DNA of 64,000 bases from Streptosporangium pseudovulgare (GTDB lineage: Bacteria > Actinomycetota > Actinomycetes > Streptosporangiales > Streptosporangiaceae): assembly GCF_014648055.1 (NCBI RefSeq), contig NZ_BMQJ01000006.1:310001-374000 (forward strand). Reading direction: 5' to 3'. Made by a program: the position numbers and the translations under genes. A model generated the notes under the pieces. The model made no database searches, had not been told where the DNA came from, and saw only the letters and a list, made by a program, of their open reading frames with translations. Shown here piece by piece: positions 8,130 to 15,752 of this stretch (positions are counted from its first letter, which is position 1; each line of letters starts with the position of its first letter).

Positions 8130-9518
8130 TCAGAAGTGACGGAACGGTGTTCCGGGGGCCTCCGGGATCCCCGGGATCCTCGGGCCTCCCGAGTCCGCCG
8201 GGTCGCCCGGGACCGGATCGTCGCGCTCGTGGACCAGTCGGTGCACGACCGCCGAGGCCGTCGCGAACCCCCGCTCGGGAACCGGGGTCCCGGTGAGGCG
8301 GCACCAGGCGAGCCCGGCGGCGTAGGACGTGCCCAGCAGCGCCGCGGCCGCCGCCCGGTCCGGCGGGTACAGGGCCGTGGGCAGCTCCCCGGTGCGGGGC
8401 CAGCACCTGCGCAGCGGGTGCGACGGATCGTCCAGCGCCACCCGCAGCATGTGGCGCAGCTCCGGCTCCAGCCAGGGGCACAGCTCCTCGACCGCCCCGG
8501 GAGCGGCCTCGGACAGGTCGGCGGCGAGCAGCGAGGCCGCTATCGCCCGGGGATCGGCCCCCTTGGCGGCGACGAACCCCAGCGCCACGACCAGGTCGTA
8601 GACCACGTGCTGGAGATGCTCGCCGGGCGAGGTCTCCGGCAGCGTCACGTGGGGCGGGCAGCGCTCCAGCCACGCCCGCCGTACGGCGTGGTCGCCGGCC
8701 TGGGCGGCTGAGGGGTCGGCGCCCGTACGGCGGAGCACCGGCTCCAGCATGGCCGGCAGGGCGTCCGCCCGGGGCCGGAAGCGGGGGTCGTCGCGGATCA
8801 CCCCCGCGGTGTCGGCCATGAGCGCCACCAGGCGGCGCCCGGCCTCCGGGTGCCCGGCCCTGACCCGCTCGCCGTACAGGGCGGCCAGGTCCTCAAGGGA
8901 GAAGGGGGACAGCCACCGGACCCACTCGTCGCCGGGCAGCGGACGGGCGAGGAACTCACCGAACATCGACAGCAGCACCTCGTTGCCGTCGAAGGCGGGG
9001 GCGTAGGCGCACCACATGAGCGTGCCCCAGACGGCGGCCACCGGGCTGGCCACCTCCTCGGCGAAGACCTCGGTGAACGGGCCGGTGAGGGGGAAGTCCT
9101 CGCGGCGCCTGCCGCGCTGGGCGGCCAGCAGCTCGCGCACCCGGCCGGTGATCCGGGGAGGCACGTCGGGGCCGACGAACCCCTGGACCGAGCCGCGGTC
9201 GGCCGTGACGTCCGGGCCGTGCGGGACCAGGTGCCGCGGGATCACGGACGTGTCGTGGGCGACCCGCGACGCGGCGCGGAACTCAGGGTCGACCGGGGGC
9301 GCGGCCGGGTGCCAGCGGCCGCCGGCCGGGTCGTGGCGGTGCCACCGGGCGTGCGCGCCGAACAGCCAGCGCCCGCCGTCGGGGGCGGCCAGGACGCGCG
9401 ACGCGATGGCCTGGGCCCGCGCGGGCTCCGGAAGCGCCGCCCACCGCGGATCGGCCACCATGGCGCGCACGTCGCCCTCGATGGCGTCGAAACAGTCCCA
9501 GCGCGACACGGCGGCCAT
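8130..9518 (-). CDS. Hypothetical protein (462 aa)
   Basis: A soluble, mostly helical protein rich in Ala, Arg and Pro. I do not recognise the family. It starts MAAVSRWDCFDAIEGDVRAM and contains a Trp-rich segment WLFGAHARWHRHDPAG at about residues 51-66. The middle part is helical (FPLTGPFTEVFAEEVASPVA). The C-terminal tail (DPADSGGPRIPGIPEAPG) is Pro/Gly-rich and probably disordered. It has no signal peptide, membrane helix or obvious active-site motif. It stands alone, downstream of the hexapeptide-repeat gene on the same strand with a gap of about 135 bases. Coding is supported by strong third-position GC bias. Confidence 0.75.
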   Translation of the reverse strand: MAAVSRWDCFDAIEGDVRAMVADPRWAALPEPARAQAIASRVLAAPDGGRWLFGAHARWHRHDPAGGRWHPAAPPVDPEFRAASRVAHDTSVIPRHLVPHGPDVTADRGSVQGFVGPDVPPRITGRVRELLAAQRGRRREDFPLTGPFTEVFAEEVASPVAAVWGTLMWCAYAPAFDGNEVLLSMFGEFLARPLPGDEWVRWLSPFSLEDLAALYGERVRAGHPEAGRRLVALMADTAGVIRDDPRFRPRADALPAMLEPVLRRTGADPSAAQAGDHAVRRAWLERCPPHVTLPETSPGEHLQHVVYDLVVALGFVAAKGADPRAIAASLLAADLSEAAPGAVEELCPWLEPELRHMLRVALDDPSHPLRRCWPRTGELPTALYPPDRAAAAALLGTSYAAGLAWCRLTGTPVPERGFATASAVVHRLVHERDDPVPGDPADSGGPRIPGIPEAPGTPFRHF

Positions 9519-9653
9519 GTTACCCGCGGCCTCCCCGGCCGTCCCGGGCCTCGGGGCGGCCGGGGACGCGGTACGGCGCCGCGCCTCTCACGGGCCCGCG
9601 CTCGTCGGCGGAGCCGGTCGGGCGGGACCGGGACGGCGGGACGGGGGCTGCTG

Positions 9654-10205
9654 TCAGGGGAGCCGGTCGGGCGGGACCGGGACGGCGGCGCGGTGCCGTA
9701 CCGCCTTGGCCACGTAGTTGTCCGGGGTGCGGGCGAAGGACGCGCGGTCGTCATCGGTGAGCTCGCGGACGATCCTGCCGGGGACGCCCGCGACGAGCAC
9801 CCCGGCCGGGATCTTCTTGCCGGGGCCCACCAGCGCCCCCGCCGCGACCAGGGAGCCCGCGCCGATCCTGGCTCCGCCGAGCACGATGGCCCCGATGCCG
9901 ACCAGCGCCCCGGTCTCCACGTGGGCGCCGTGCACCATGGCCTTGTGGCCCAGGCTGACCCGCGGTTCGAGCACCGTGGGCTCGCCGGGGTCGGCGTGCA
10001 GGCAGCACAGGTCCTGGACGTTGCACTCCTCGCCGACCTCGATCAGCTCGTCGTCGCCGCGGAGGACCGATCCGTACCAGACGCCGGCGGCGCGGCCGAT
10101 CCGTACCCGGCCGACGACCACCGCGCCCGGGGCGATGTAGGCGTCCGGGTGGATGCTGGGGGTCGCGTCACCGTCGAGGGAGGCGATGTACGGGTTGGTA
10201 GTCAC
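9654..10205 (-). CDS. Gamma-carbonic-anhydrase-like hexapeptide-repeat protein
   Basis: A protein of 183 residues with left-handed beta-helix hexapeptide repeats, for example AYIAPGAVVVGRVRIG, VETGALVGIGAIVLGGARIG and GSLVAAGALVGPGKKIP. Metal-binding histidines sit as expected for the YrdA/PaaY/gamma-CA group: LHADPGEP, SLGHKAMVHGAHVE. The NVQDLCCLH motif and GSVLRGDDE also match. Members bind Zn or Fe. Some hydrate CO2, while others are acyl or thioesterase-like. GTG at 10205 gives the normal family length. The gene diverges from the DivIVA-like gene, with about 140 bases between them for two promoters. Confidence 0.88.
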   Translation of the reverse strand: MTTNPYIASLDGDATPSIHPDAYIAPGAVVVGRVRIGRAAGVWYGSVLRGDDELIEVGEECNVQDLCCLHADPGEPTVLEPRVSLGHKAMVHGAHVETGALVGIGAIVLGGARIGAGSLVAAGALVGPGKKIPAGVLVAGVPGRIVRELTDDDRASFARTPDNYVAKAVRHRAAVPVPPDRLP

Positions 10206-10343
10206 GCGTCCGATGTTACGCGGCGTGAGGTTGCCCGATATTTCCGCAAGCAGGTAAGGCGTTCCGGTTGCGGACTTGGCCGGTAAGCAGGAAAGTCGTC
10301 TACCGACGTCTCCTTTCCGCCACCAACCTCCACGGGCAGCAGC

Positions 10344-11633
10344 ATGACAAACGAGCACGACAGCTTTCCCGATCTGATGCAGGAGAACCTGTTCGAGGTC
10401 GCGATGCGCGGTTACAGCCGTCGCCAGGTTCATGAGTACATGAACCGCACCCGCGCGCAGATCCGCGACCTTGAGGAGCGGCTCACCCGGGCTGCCGAGC
10501 AGGTAGAACGGAGCCGGGTCGAGCTGGCCGACGCCCGGCGCAGGCTCTCCGACGCCCCCCAGGACTACGACGAGCTCGGTCAGCGGCTCAGCCAGATCCT
10601 GAAGCTGGCCGAGGAGGAGGCGGCCGCCAAGCGCGAGACGGCCATCGCCGAGGCGAGCAAACTGCGTGAGGACGCCGCGGCGGAGGCGGAGCGGCTGGTG
10701 GGCTCGGCGCGGGAGCGCGCGGAGGCGATCCTGGCGGCGGGGCAGCAGGAGGCCGAGCGCAGGGTCGCCGAGGCCACCGCCATGGCCGAGAAGAGGCTCG
10801 CCCACGCGGGGGCGGAGGCCGACGAGACCCTCGGCGCGGCCCACGCCGAGGCCGAGCGGGTGCTCACCGCGGCGCGGAACGAGGCGGAACGGATGGTCGA
10901 GAGCGCCCGCGCCGAGGCGGAGGCCACCCTGGGGAACGCCAGAGCCCAGGCCGAGGCGACCGTGTCCTCCGCCAACGCCGAGGCGCACGCGACGCTGACC
11001 GCGGCCCAGCAGCGGGCCGCGGCCCTGGACGAGACGACCGGCCGCCGGGTGACCTACCTCACCGACACCCACCGGGAGGTCGTGCGCCGTCTCACCGAGA
11101 TGGGCGCCGTCCTGGGCGACCTGCTCCACCGGGAGGGCTCGGCCGGGCCCCTGGTGGACGAGGACGCCGTCCTGCCGCCCGCGCCCGTACGGCCCGCCCC
11201 GATCCCGGTCCCGGCGGGCCAGGAGACGCAGGCGCTCCCCGGAGCGTCCGTCCCGGCGCCGGAGGCCGTACCCGGCTCCGGCTCCGTACCCGGCTCCGGC
11301 TCCGGTGACGAGGTCGTGGACGTCGCCGACCCGGACGCGGAGAGCGGCGCCGACGGGGACGCGGGCATCGAGGAGGACGTCGAGGCCGTCCGCGTGATCG
11401 TGGCCGAGGACGACGAGGAGAACGAGACGGCCGGGGACGCCGGGGGCCGGGCCGATGCGGGCGACGAGCGCGGTTCGGACCACGCGGGCCGTGCGGACCA
11501 CGCGGGCCGTGCGGACCACGCGGGTCGCGTGAACCGTGCGGACGGCGATGACGAGGCGGATGACGCGGACGGCGCGGACGGCGGTCGCGCCGACGGTCAT
11601 CGAGCCCCTGCCGCGCCGACCGTCAGACTCTGA
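10344..11633 (+). CDS. DivIVA-domain coiled-coil protein
   Basis: A protein of 429 residues. Residues about 10-40 (DLMQENLFEVAMRGYSRRQV) are the DivIVA N-terminal polarity module. A long uninterrupted coiled coil follows to about residue 260, with repeated EAEATLGNARAQAEATV-like heptads and Ala/Glu/Arg bias. The last 170 residues are acidic and Pro-rich, apparently disordered. They include three 18-base tandem repeats encoding DHAGRA units (11478-11531). Such proteins scaffold polar growth or cell-envelope assembly in filamentous actinobacteria (the Scy/FilP/DivIVA group). The exact role here is unknown. It is followed by a 12-bp-stem terminator at 11827. Confidence 0.87.
   Translation: MTNEHDSFPDLMQENLFEVAMRGYSRRQVHEYMNRTRAQIRDLEERLTRAAEQVERSRVELADARRRLSDAPQDYDELGQRLSQILKLAEEEAAAKRETAIAEASKLREDAAAEAERLVGSARERAEAILAAGQQEAERRVAEATAMAEKRLAHAGAEADETLGAAHAEAERVLTAARNEAERMVESARAEAEATLGNARAQAEATVSSANAEAHATLTAAQQRAAALDETTGRRVTYLTDTHREVVRRLTEMGAVLGDLLHREGSAGPLVDEDAVLPPAPVRPAPIPVPAGQETQALPGASVPAPEAVPGSGSVPGSGSGDEVVDVADPDAESGADGDAGIEEDVEAVRVIVAEDDEENETAGDAGGRADAGDERGSDHAGRADHAGRADHAGRVNRADGDDEADDADGADGGRADGHRAPAAPTVRL
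11478..11531 (+). repeat. 18-base tandem repeat within the DivIVA-like gene
   Basis: Two exact units GACCACGCGGGCCGTGCG are followed by one diverged unit. The length is a multiple of three, so it encodes a DHAGRA repeat in the acidic tail. Copy number probably varies between strains. Confidence 0.85.
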
Positions 11634-11694
11634 TCCGGGGCCCGGCCTCTGATCCGGTCCGGCTTCTGACCCGGCCCGGCCGGCCCGGTCGTGG

Positions 11695-11758
11695 GGACCG
11701 CTCAGCACCCGGACCGCTCAGCACCCGGACCGCTCCGCACGCGGACCGCGCGGGGCGG
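11695..11758 (+). repeat. 16-base tandem repeat, about four units, non-coding
   Basis: GGACCGCTCAGCACCC occurs twice exactly (11695-11726). It is followed by GGACCGCTCCGCACGC and a more diverged unit. The array lies just after the DivIVA-like gene. Confidence 0.85.
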
Positions 11759-11826
11759 TCCGAGTGCGGCGGCCCGGGCGGAAACCCCCGCCCCCGATAG
11801 GGCCCGGGGGCTTCCGCGATTGGGGG

Positions 11827-11868
11827 CCCGGTGCCGGGACCGCGGAAATCGCTGGCCCCGGCACCGGG
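11827..11868. terminator. Bidirectional hairpin between convergent genes
   Basis: CCCGGTGCCGGG (11827-11838) and CCCGGCACCGGG (11857-11868) are a perfect 12-bp inverted repeat with an 18-base loop. It sits between the DivIVA-like gene (+) and the 72-residue gene (-). Confidence 0.65.
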
Positions 11869-11874
11869 CGGCTC

Positions 11875-12093
11875 TCAGCGGCACGTTCCGCCGGAACGTT
11901 CCTGTTGGTCGAGCAGTTGCTCGCGTAGTCCCTCGGGCTCGTCGGCGTCGATCGTCATCGCGCAGCCGGCCTCGCGTTGCGCGGACGTCAGCGGGTGGTG
12001 GCGGGTGGCCCACCACCGCCCCGCGTCACTCCGCCAGATCGTCCAGTCGGGAAACTCCCGGGCGATTTCCGCCAGATGCCGGTCGAATGACAT
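11875..12093 (-). CDS. Small hypothetical protein (72 aa) downstream of GntR regulator
   Basis: Begins MSFDRHLAEIAREFPDWTIW and continues with a Trp/Arg/His-rich WWATRHHPLTSAQREAGC segment and an acidic C-terminus. Small proteins of this kind (FPDW.IW...WWA.R) commonly sit beside HutC/GntR regulators or in accessory regions of actinobacteria. Their function is unknown. The start at 12093 has GAAGG seven bases upstream and is preferred over ATG 12138. It lies downstream of the GntR gene on the same strand, across a 126-base gap. That gap holds two palindromes that may be the regulator's operators. Confidence 0.75.
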   Translation of the reverse strand: MSFDRHLAEIAREFPDWTIWRSDAGRWWATRHHPLTSAQREAGCAMTIDADEPEGLREQLLDQQERSGGTCR

Positions 12094-12156
12094 CCCCGCA
12101 CCTTCCCCGCGCCCGGTCCCGACTGTGTGACGCTCCACCTCCGACGGTGCGGCACC

Positions 12157-12206
12157 TCTCTAGAGAAATCAATGATCGTGAGGGACAGGTCAACCTACCG
12201 GTTGAC
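12157..12206. promoter_or_regulatory. Two palindromes between GntR and the 72-aa gene (candidate operators)
   Basis: TCTCTAGAGA (12157-12166) is a perfect 10-bp palindrome. GTCAACC-TACC-GGTTGAC (12189-12206) is a perfect 7+7 inverted repeat. HutC-type GntR proteins bind short GT-TA-AC-like dyads, so either may be the operator. Confidence 0.45.
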
Positions 12207-12219
12207 AGATCGGCTTGAT

Positions 12220-12972
12220 CTATGCGTCGAAGTCGTACTGGAGTACATAGGAGGCGGCGTCGAGGATCATCTCGTTGACCTCCAGGGGTCTGCCGTCCGC
12301 CGTGTAGGCGGTCCGGAAGATCACGATGACCGGGGTACCGGCCGGCAGGTCGAGCAGGACGGTCTCGTGGGGATGGGGCATGCGGGCCCGTACCTCCTCG
12401 CTGAAGTGCGCGGGAGGATGGCCCAGGTCGTTCAGCCGCGCGTACACGCCGCCCAGTCCCGTGTCCTCCCGTGTGATCGCGGTGCCGTCCACCAGATCGG
12501 CGGGGAAGTGGGAGACCGACAGCTGCACCGGCCTGCCGTCCACCGAGTAGCGTCGCCGCCGGACCCACACGTCCGCGCCGCCGAGCACGCGGGCCACGGC
12601 CTCCTCCGCGGTCTCCCGTTCGATGTTCATGTCGTCCACGGTGTAGGGGCGGCCCCTGGTGTCGGACTCCCAGATGGCCTGTCCCCGTCCCCATTGCTCG
12701 TGGGACAGCCGGCGCGAGCCGTGCCGTCTGATCGGCCGGAACTGCCGGACGTACACCCCCGAGCCGCGCCTGGGCACGGCGAGTCCTTCATTGATGAGCA
12801 CGGACAATGCCTGTCTGGCGGTCGCACGGGCTATGCCGTGCCGCCCCATGAGGGCGTTCTCGCCCGGAAGCCGGTCTCCGTCTCGGAGCTCACCGGACAA
12901 GATCGCTTCGCGAAGCTCGTCGGCGATGCGCCGGTAGATCGGGGGCTCGGGAGGTACCGGGGATTGCTGCAC
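12220..12972 (-). CDS. GntR-family (HutC/UTRA) transcriptional regulator
   Basis: A protein of 250 residues. The N-terminal winged helix spans about residues 11-75: IYRRIADELREAILSGELRDG, LPGENALMGRHGIARATARQ, then a GSGVYV wing. The C-terminal UTRA effector domain includes DVWVRRRRYSVDGRPVQLSV and ends PLEVNEMILDAASYVLQYDF, typical of HutC-subfamily regulators. It probably represses itself and the downstream 72-residue gene through palindromes between them. Alternatively it may act on distant genes. The ligand is unknown. Confidence 0.93.
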   Translation of the reverse strand: MQQSPVPPEPPIYRRIADELREAILSGELRDGDRLPGENALMGRHGIARATARQALSVLINEGLAVPRRGSGVYVRQFRPIRRHGSRRLSHEQWGRGQAIWESDTRGRPYTVDDMNIERETAEEAVARVLGGADVWVRRRRYSVDGRPVQLSVSHFPADLVDGTAITREDTGLGGVYARLNDLGHPPAHFSEEVRARMPHPHETVLLDLPAGTPVIVIFRTAYTADGRPLEVNEMILDAASYVLQYDFDA

Positions 12973-13430
12973 GTTTGATCACCCTCTGTCACCAACCGGG
13001 TTTGGCGTCTCCAGAGAACTTGCCCCGTCTTGTCCACGATCGCACAGATACAGAGGTTGGTCGCGTGCTTCTTTTGAGAGGAACGTGCCCGTGTGGCGAT
13101 CTCCGTGTGTTTCACCGGGCCGTTACCGAGGAACGGTCCCGGCCGCTATCCGGGATGCCCGCCACCGGCGGGTGGCCGTCACCGCCGGCACGGCACCCGC
13201 CGTGTTCACCGGCACGTCACCGGCGGGGTCACCCGGCCGGGGCGGAGGATCGGCGGGCGGGCGGCCATGCGGACCGGTGGAACCGCCGAAAGCGAAGCAA
13301 TAATGATATTTCCTCATTGCTCCCATGCCTGCCGCATGGAAGCAATGACGCCGGATGTCGCCCCGGGTGGGCGGTCCCCCGGATAGGGAAAGGTGGCCCT
13401 CCGGGCAGGTCCCGTTTCGGGGCGCCGCGC
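12973..13430. other. Intergenic region (458 bases) with AT-rich pocket and hairpin
   Basis: Upstream of the GntR gene and downstream of the dienelactone hydrolase gene, both on the minus strand. The right part holds a short AT-rich pocket (about 13300-13320). It also holds a long imperfect hairpin at 13315-13347 and extra AGCAAT/ATTGCT copies. I see no convincing gene here. Confidence 0.6.
13315..13347. promoter_or_regulatory. Interrupted palindrome (7+6 bp arms)
   Basis: CATTGCT (13315-13321) pairs with AGCAATG (13341-13347). After one mismatch, CCATGC (13323-13328) pairs with GCATGG (13334-13339), leaving the five-base loop CTGCC. A further AGCAAT lies at 13296. It is either a terminator of the dienelactone hydrolase gene or a dimeric-regulator site. 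Confidence 0.5.
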
Positions 13431-14129
13431 TCATCCCAGGTGGCGCCGGAGGAACTCCACGGCCCGCTCCCAGGCGACCGGCGCGGCCTCGGGGTCGTAG
13501 AACTGCGGGGCCTCGTGGTTGTGGAAGGCGTGCCCGGCCTTCTCCGCGACGTGCGTCTCCACGTTCGGCCGTCCGGCGGCGGCCTGCTCCACGATGGCGA
13601 CCTGGTCGCGCGGGATGTAGGGGTCGGAACCGCCGAACACGAACAGCAGCGGGGCGGTGATCTTCTCCATCATGCCGGTGGCCTCCGGCACGGCCGAGCC
13701 GTAGAACGACGCCACCGCGTCCACCTCGACGGTCGCCGCCAGGAGGTAGCCGACCGAGCCGCCCAGGCAGAACCCGACCACCCCCGCCCCGTCCCGCGCC
13801 TCCGGCAGCGCCCGCAGGTGCGCCAGCGCGATCGCCGAGTCGGCCACGCCCTGGGGGAGGTCGAACCCGGAGGCCAGTTCGAGCGAGGCCGCCGTGCCGG
13901 CCTCGCCGTGGTCGGACACCCAGTCGCGCCGCAGCCGCCAGAACAGGTCCGGCGCGCCGACGACGTACCCGAGCGCCGCCAGGTCCCCGGCGACCTTCCG
14001 GATGTACGGTCCGACGCCGTAGATCTCCTGGATCAGCAGGACGGCCGGGCCCGAACCCCCCTCCGGCAGCCACAGGTGCATGTCGAACGAGCCGTCGGCG
14101 ACGGTGACCGTCTCGGTGCGGGTCTCCAT
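13431..14129 (-). CDS. Dienelactone hydrolase family protein
   Basis: An alpha/beta-hydrolase of 232 residues with the dienelactone-hydrolase Cys-His-Asp triad: Cys121 in GFCLGG, Asp169 in GGSDPYIP and His200 in KAGHAFHN. The companion Glu35 in QEIYG is also present. These residues match carboxymethylenebutenolidase (ClcD/TfdE type). The family hydrolyses dienelactones in chlorocatechol pathways, but many actinobacterial members act on other lactones or esters. The ATG at 14129 has a perfect GGAGG Shine-Dalgarno. No other aromatic-degradation gene is adjacent, apart from the divergent kynureninase. Confidence 0.9.
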   Translation of the reverse strand: METRTETVTVADGSFDMHLWLPEGGSGPAVLLIQEIYGVGPYIRKVAGDLAALGYVVGAPDLFWRLRRDWVSDHGEAGTAASLELASGFDLPQGVADSAIALAHLRALPEARDGAGVVGFCLGGSVGYLLAATVEVDAVASFYGSAVPEATGMMEKITAPLLFVFGGSDPYIPRDQVAIVEQAAAGRPNVETHVAEKAGHAFHNHEAPQFYDPEAAPVAWERAVEFLRRHLG

Positions 14130-14423
14130 GGGTCCTCCTGCTTGTCGTCCCGATACAGCGATGTCCTGATACGGCGTCCTGATGCGGCGGCGTCCCGACG
14201 CGGAGGTGTTCCGCCGCAGAGGCCAGTGAACCGTATGCCCGCCGGGACGCCCGACCCACGGCCGGGACGGCCGGTGTGCGGCGCGACCCCATGGCCCGGG
14301 GCGCACGGCGGAGCGTCCGGCCTCCGGGGCCGGGAAGCCCGGCCCGCGGCCGGGGGCCGGTGTACCGGCGGGTGCCGATGGCCGATGATGGACGGACCGA
14401 AGGCCTCATCCCGGAGATGATTC

Positions 14424-15656
14424 ATGACCATCAGCCGTGCGGACTGTCTGGCACTCGACGCCGACGACCCCCTCAGGCATTTCAGGGACGAGTTCGTCCT
14501 CCCCGACGGGACCGTCTACCTGGTAGGGAACTCCCTCGGCGCGCTGTCCAGGACGGCCGCGGCCGCGACGGCGCGGGTCGTGGCGGAGGAGTGGGGCGGG
14601 CAGCTGGTCGGCGGCTGGAACGCCTCGGGCTGGTTCGACCTGCCGCTGACCACCGGCGACCGGCTGGCCCCGCTGATCGGCGCGGGCCCCGGACAGGTCG
14701 TGGTGGGCGACACCACCTCGATCGCGATCGTCAAGGCCGTCTCGGCGGCCCTGCGCCTCCGGCCGGAACGCCGGGTGATCGTCTCCGACACCGCCAACTT
14801 CCCGACCGACCGCTACGTGGTCCAGGGGCTGGTCGGCTCGCTCGGCGGCCACGAGATCCGGGACATCGACGGCCCGGACGCCCTCGACGCCGCGCTGTCG
14901 GACGACGTCGCCTGCGTGCTGCTGTCGGAGGTCGACTACCGGACCGGGGCGCGCCTCGACACCGCCGAGGTGACCGCCCGGGTGCGGGGGGCGGGCGCGC
15001 TGATGATCTGGGACCTGTGCCACAGCGCCGGGGCCTACCAGGTGGACGTGGCCGAGGCCGACTTCGCGGTCGGCTGCACCTACAAGTATCTCAACGGCGG
15101 CCCCGGGGCCCCCGCGTTCCTCTACGCCAACCCGCGCCACCACGCCGACGCCGAGCCCATCCTGACCGGCTGGCACGGGCACGCGGCGCCGTTCGCCTTC
15201 GAGCCCGCCTACCGGCCCGCCGAGGGGGTCCGGCGCTTCTCCGTGGGCACCCCCCACGTGTTGTCGTTCGCCCCGCTCAACGCGTCGCTGGACATCTGGG
15301 AACGGGTGGACATGGCGCAGGTCCGCGCCAAGAGCGTGGCGCTGACCTCGCTTTTCATCGACCTGGTCGAGGAGTCGTGTGCGCCGTACGGCCTGGAGCT
15401 GGTCTCGCCCCGCGACCCGGAGCGGCGCGGCAGCCAGGTCAGCTTCCGGCACCCGGACGGCTATCCCGTGATGCGGGCGCTGATCGACCGCGGCGTCCAC
15501 GGAGACTTCCGCGCCCCCGATCTGCTGCGTTTCGGCTTCGCCCCGCTCTACATCGGTTTCGCCGACGTCCACGACGCGGCCACCGCCCTGGCCGAGGTGC
15601 TCGGCAAGGAGCTGTGGCGGGACGAGCGTTACCGGCGGCGGCTGGCCGTCACCTGA
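14424..15656 (+). CDS. kynU: Kynureninase
   Basis: A PLP fold-type I enzyme of 410 residues that cleaves kynurenine (or 3-hydroxykynurenine) to (hydroxy)anthranilate and alanine. The PLP lysine is Lys221 in CTYKYLNGGPG. The cofactor-ring Asp197 lies in WDLCHSAG, and GNSLGALS near residues 35-42 is the family N-terminal signature. The length is normal. ATG 14424 follows GGAGATG. Kynurenine formamidase and tryptophan dioxygenase are not in the window. It diverges from the dienelactone hydrolase gene and ends in a 20-bp inverted-repeat terminator. Confidence 0.95.
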   Translation: MTISRADCLALDADDPLRHFRDEFVLPDGTVYLVGNSLGALSRTAAAATARVVAEEWGGQLVGGWNASGWFDLPLTTGDRLAPLIGAGPGQVVVGDTTSIAIVKAVSAALRLRPERRVIVSDTANFPTDRYVVQGLVGSLGGHEIRDIDGPDALDAALSDDVACVLLSEVDYRTGARLDTAEVTARVRGAGALMIWDLCHSAGAYQVDVAEADFAVGCTYKYLNGGPGAPAFLYANPRHHADAEPILTGWHGHAAPFAFEPAYRPAEGVRRFSVGTPHVLSFAPLNASLDIWERVDMAQVRAKSVALTSLFIDLVEESCAPYGLELVSPRDPERRGSQVSFRHPDGYPVMRALIDRGVHGDFRAPDLLRFGFAPLYIGFADVHDAATALAEVLGKELWRDERYRRRLAVT

Positions 15657-15680
15657 CCGCGGCCCGGTCGGCCGTGCCCG

Positions 15681-15721
15681 CCCGTGCCGTGCCGTACGGC
15701 GGCCGTACGGCACGGCACGGG
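15681..15721. terminator. Perfect 20-bp inverted repeat between convergent genes
   Basis: Arms 15681-15700 and 15702-15721 are exact reverse complements separated by one base, and each contains GCCGTGCCGTACGG. Between kynU (+) and the secreted-protein gene (-) it should terminate both transcripts. Confidence 0.8.
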
Positions 15722-15752
15722 TGAGGCGGACCTCGGGGGCGGAGGGGCGGGC

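Noticed and set aside
8087-8296. Collagen-like GPPGSPG frame on the plus strand
   Set aside because: It is antisense to the Pro/Gly-rich C-terminal end of the 462-residue minus-strand gene. It has no Shine-Dalgarno and the repeat is too short.
11883-11899. ACGTTCC-GCC-GGAACGT hairpin as a separate terminator
   Set aside because: It lies inside the C-terminal coding part of the 72-residue gene. The stronger hairpin at 11827 is better placed.
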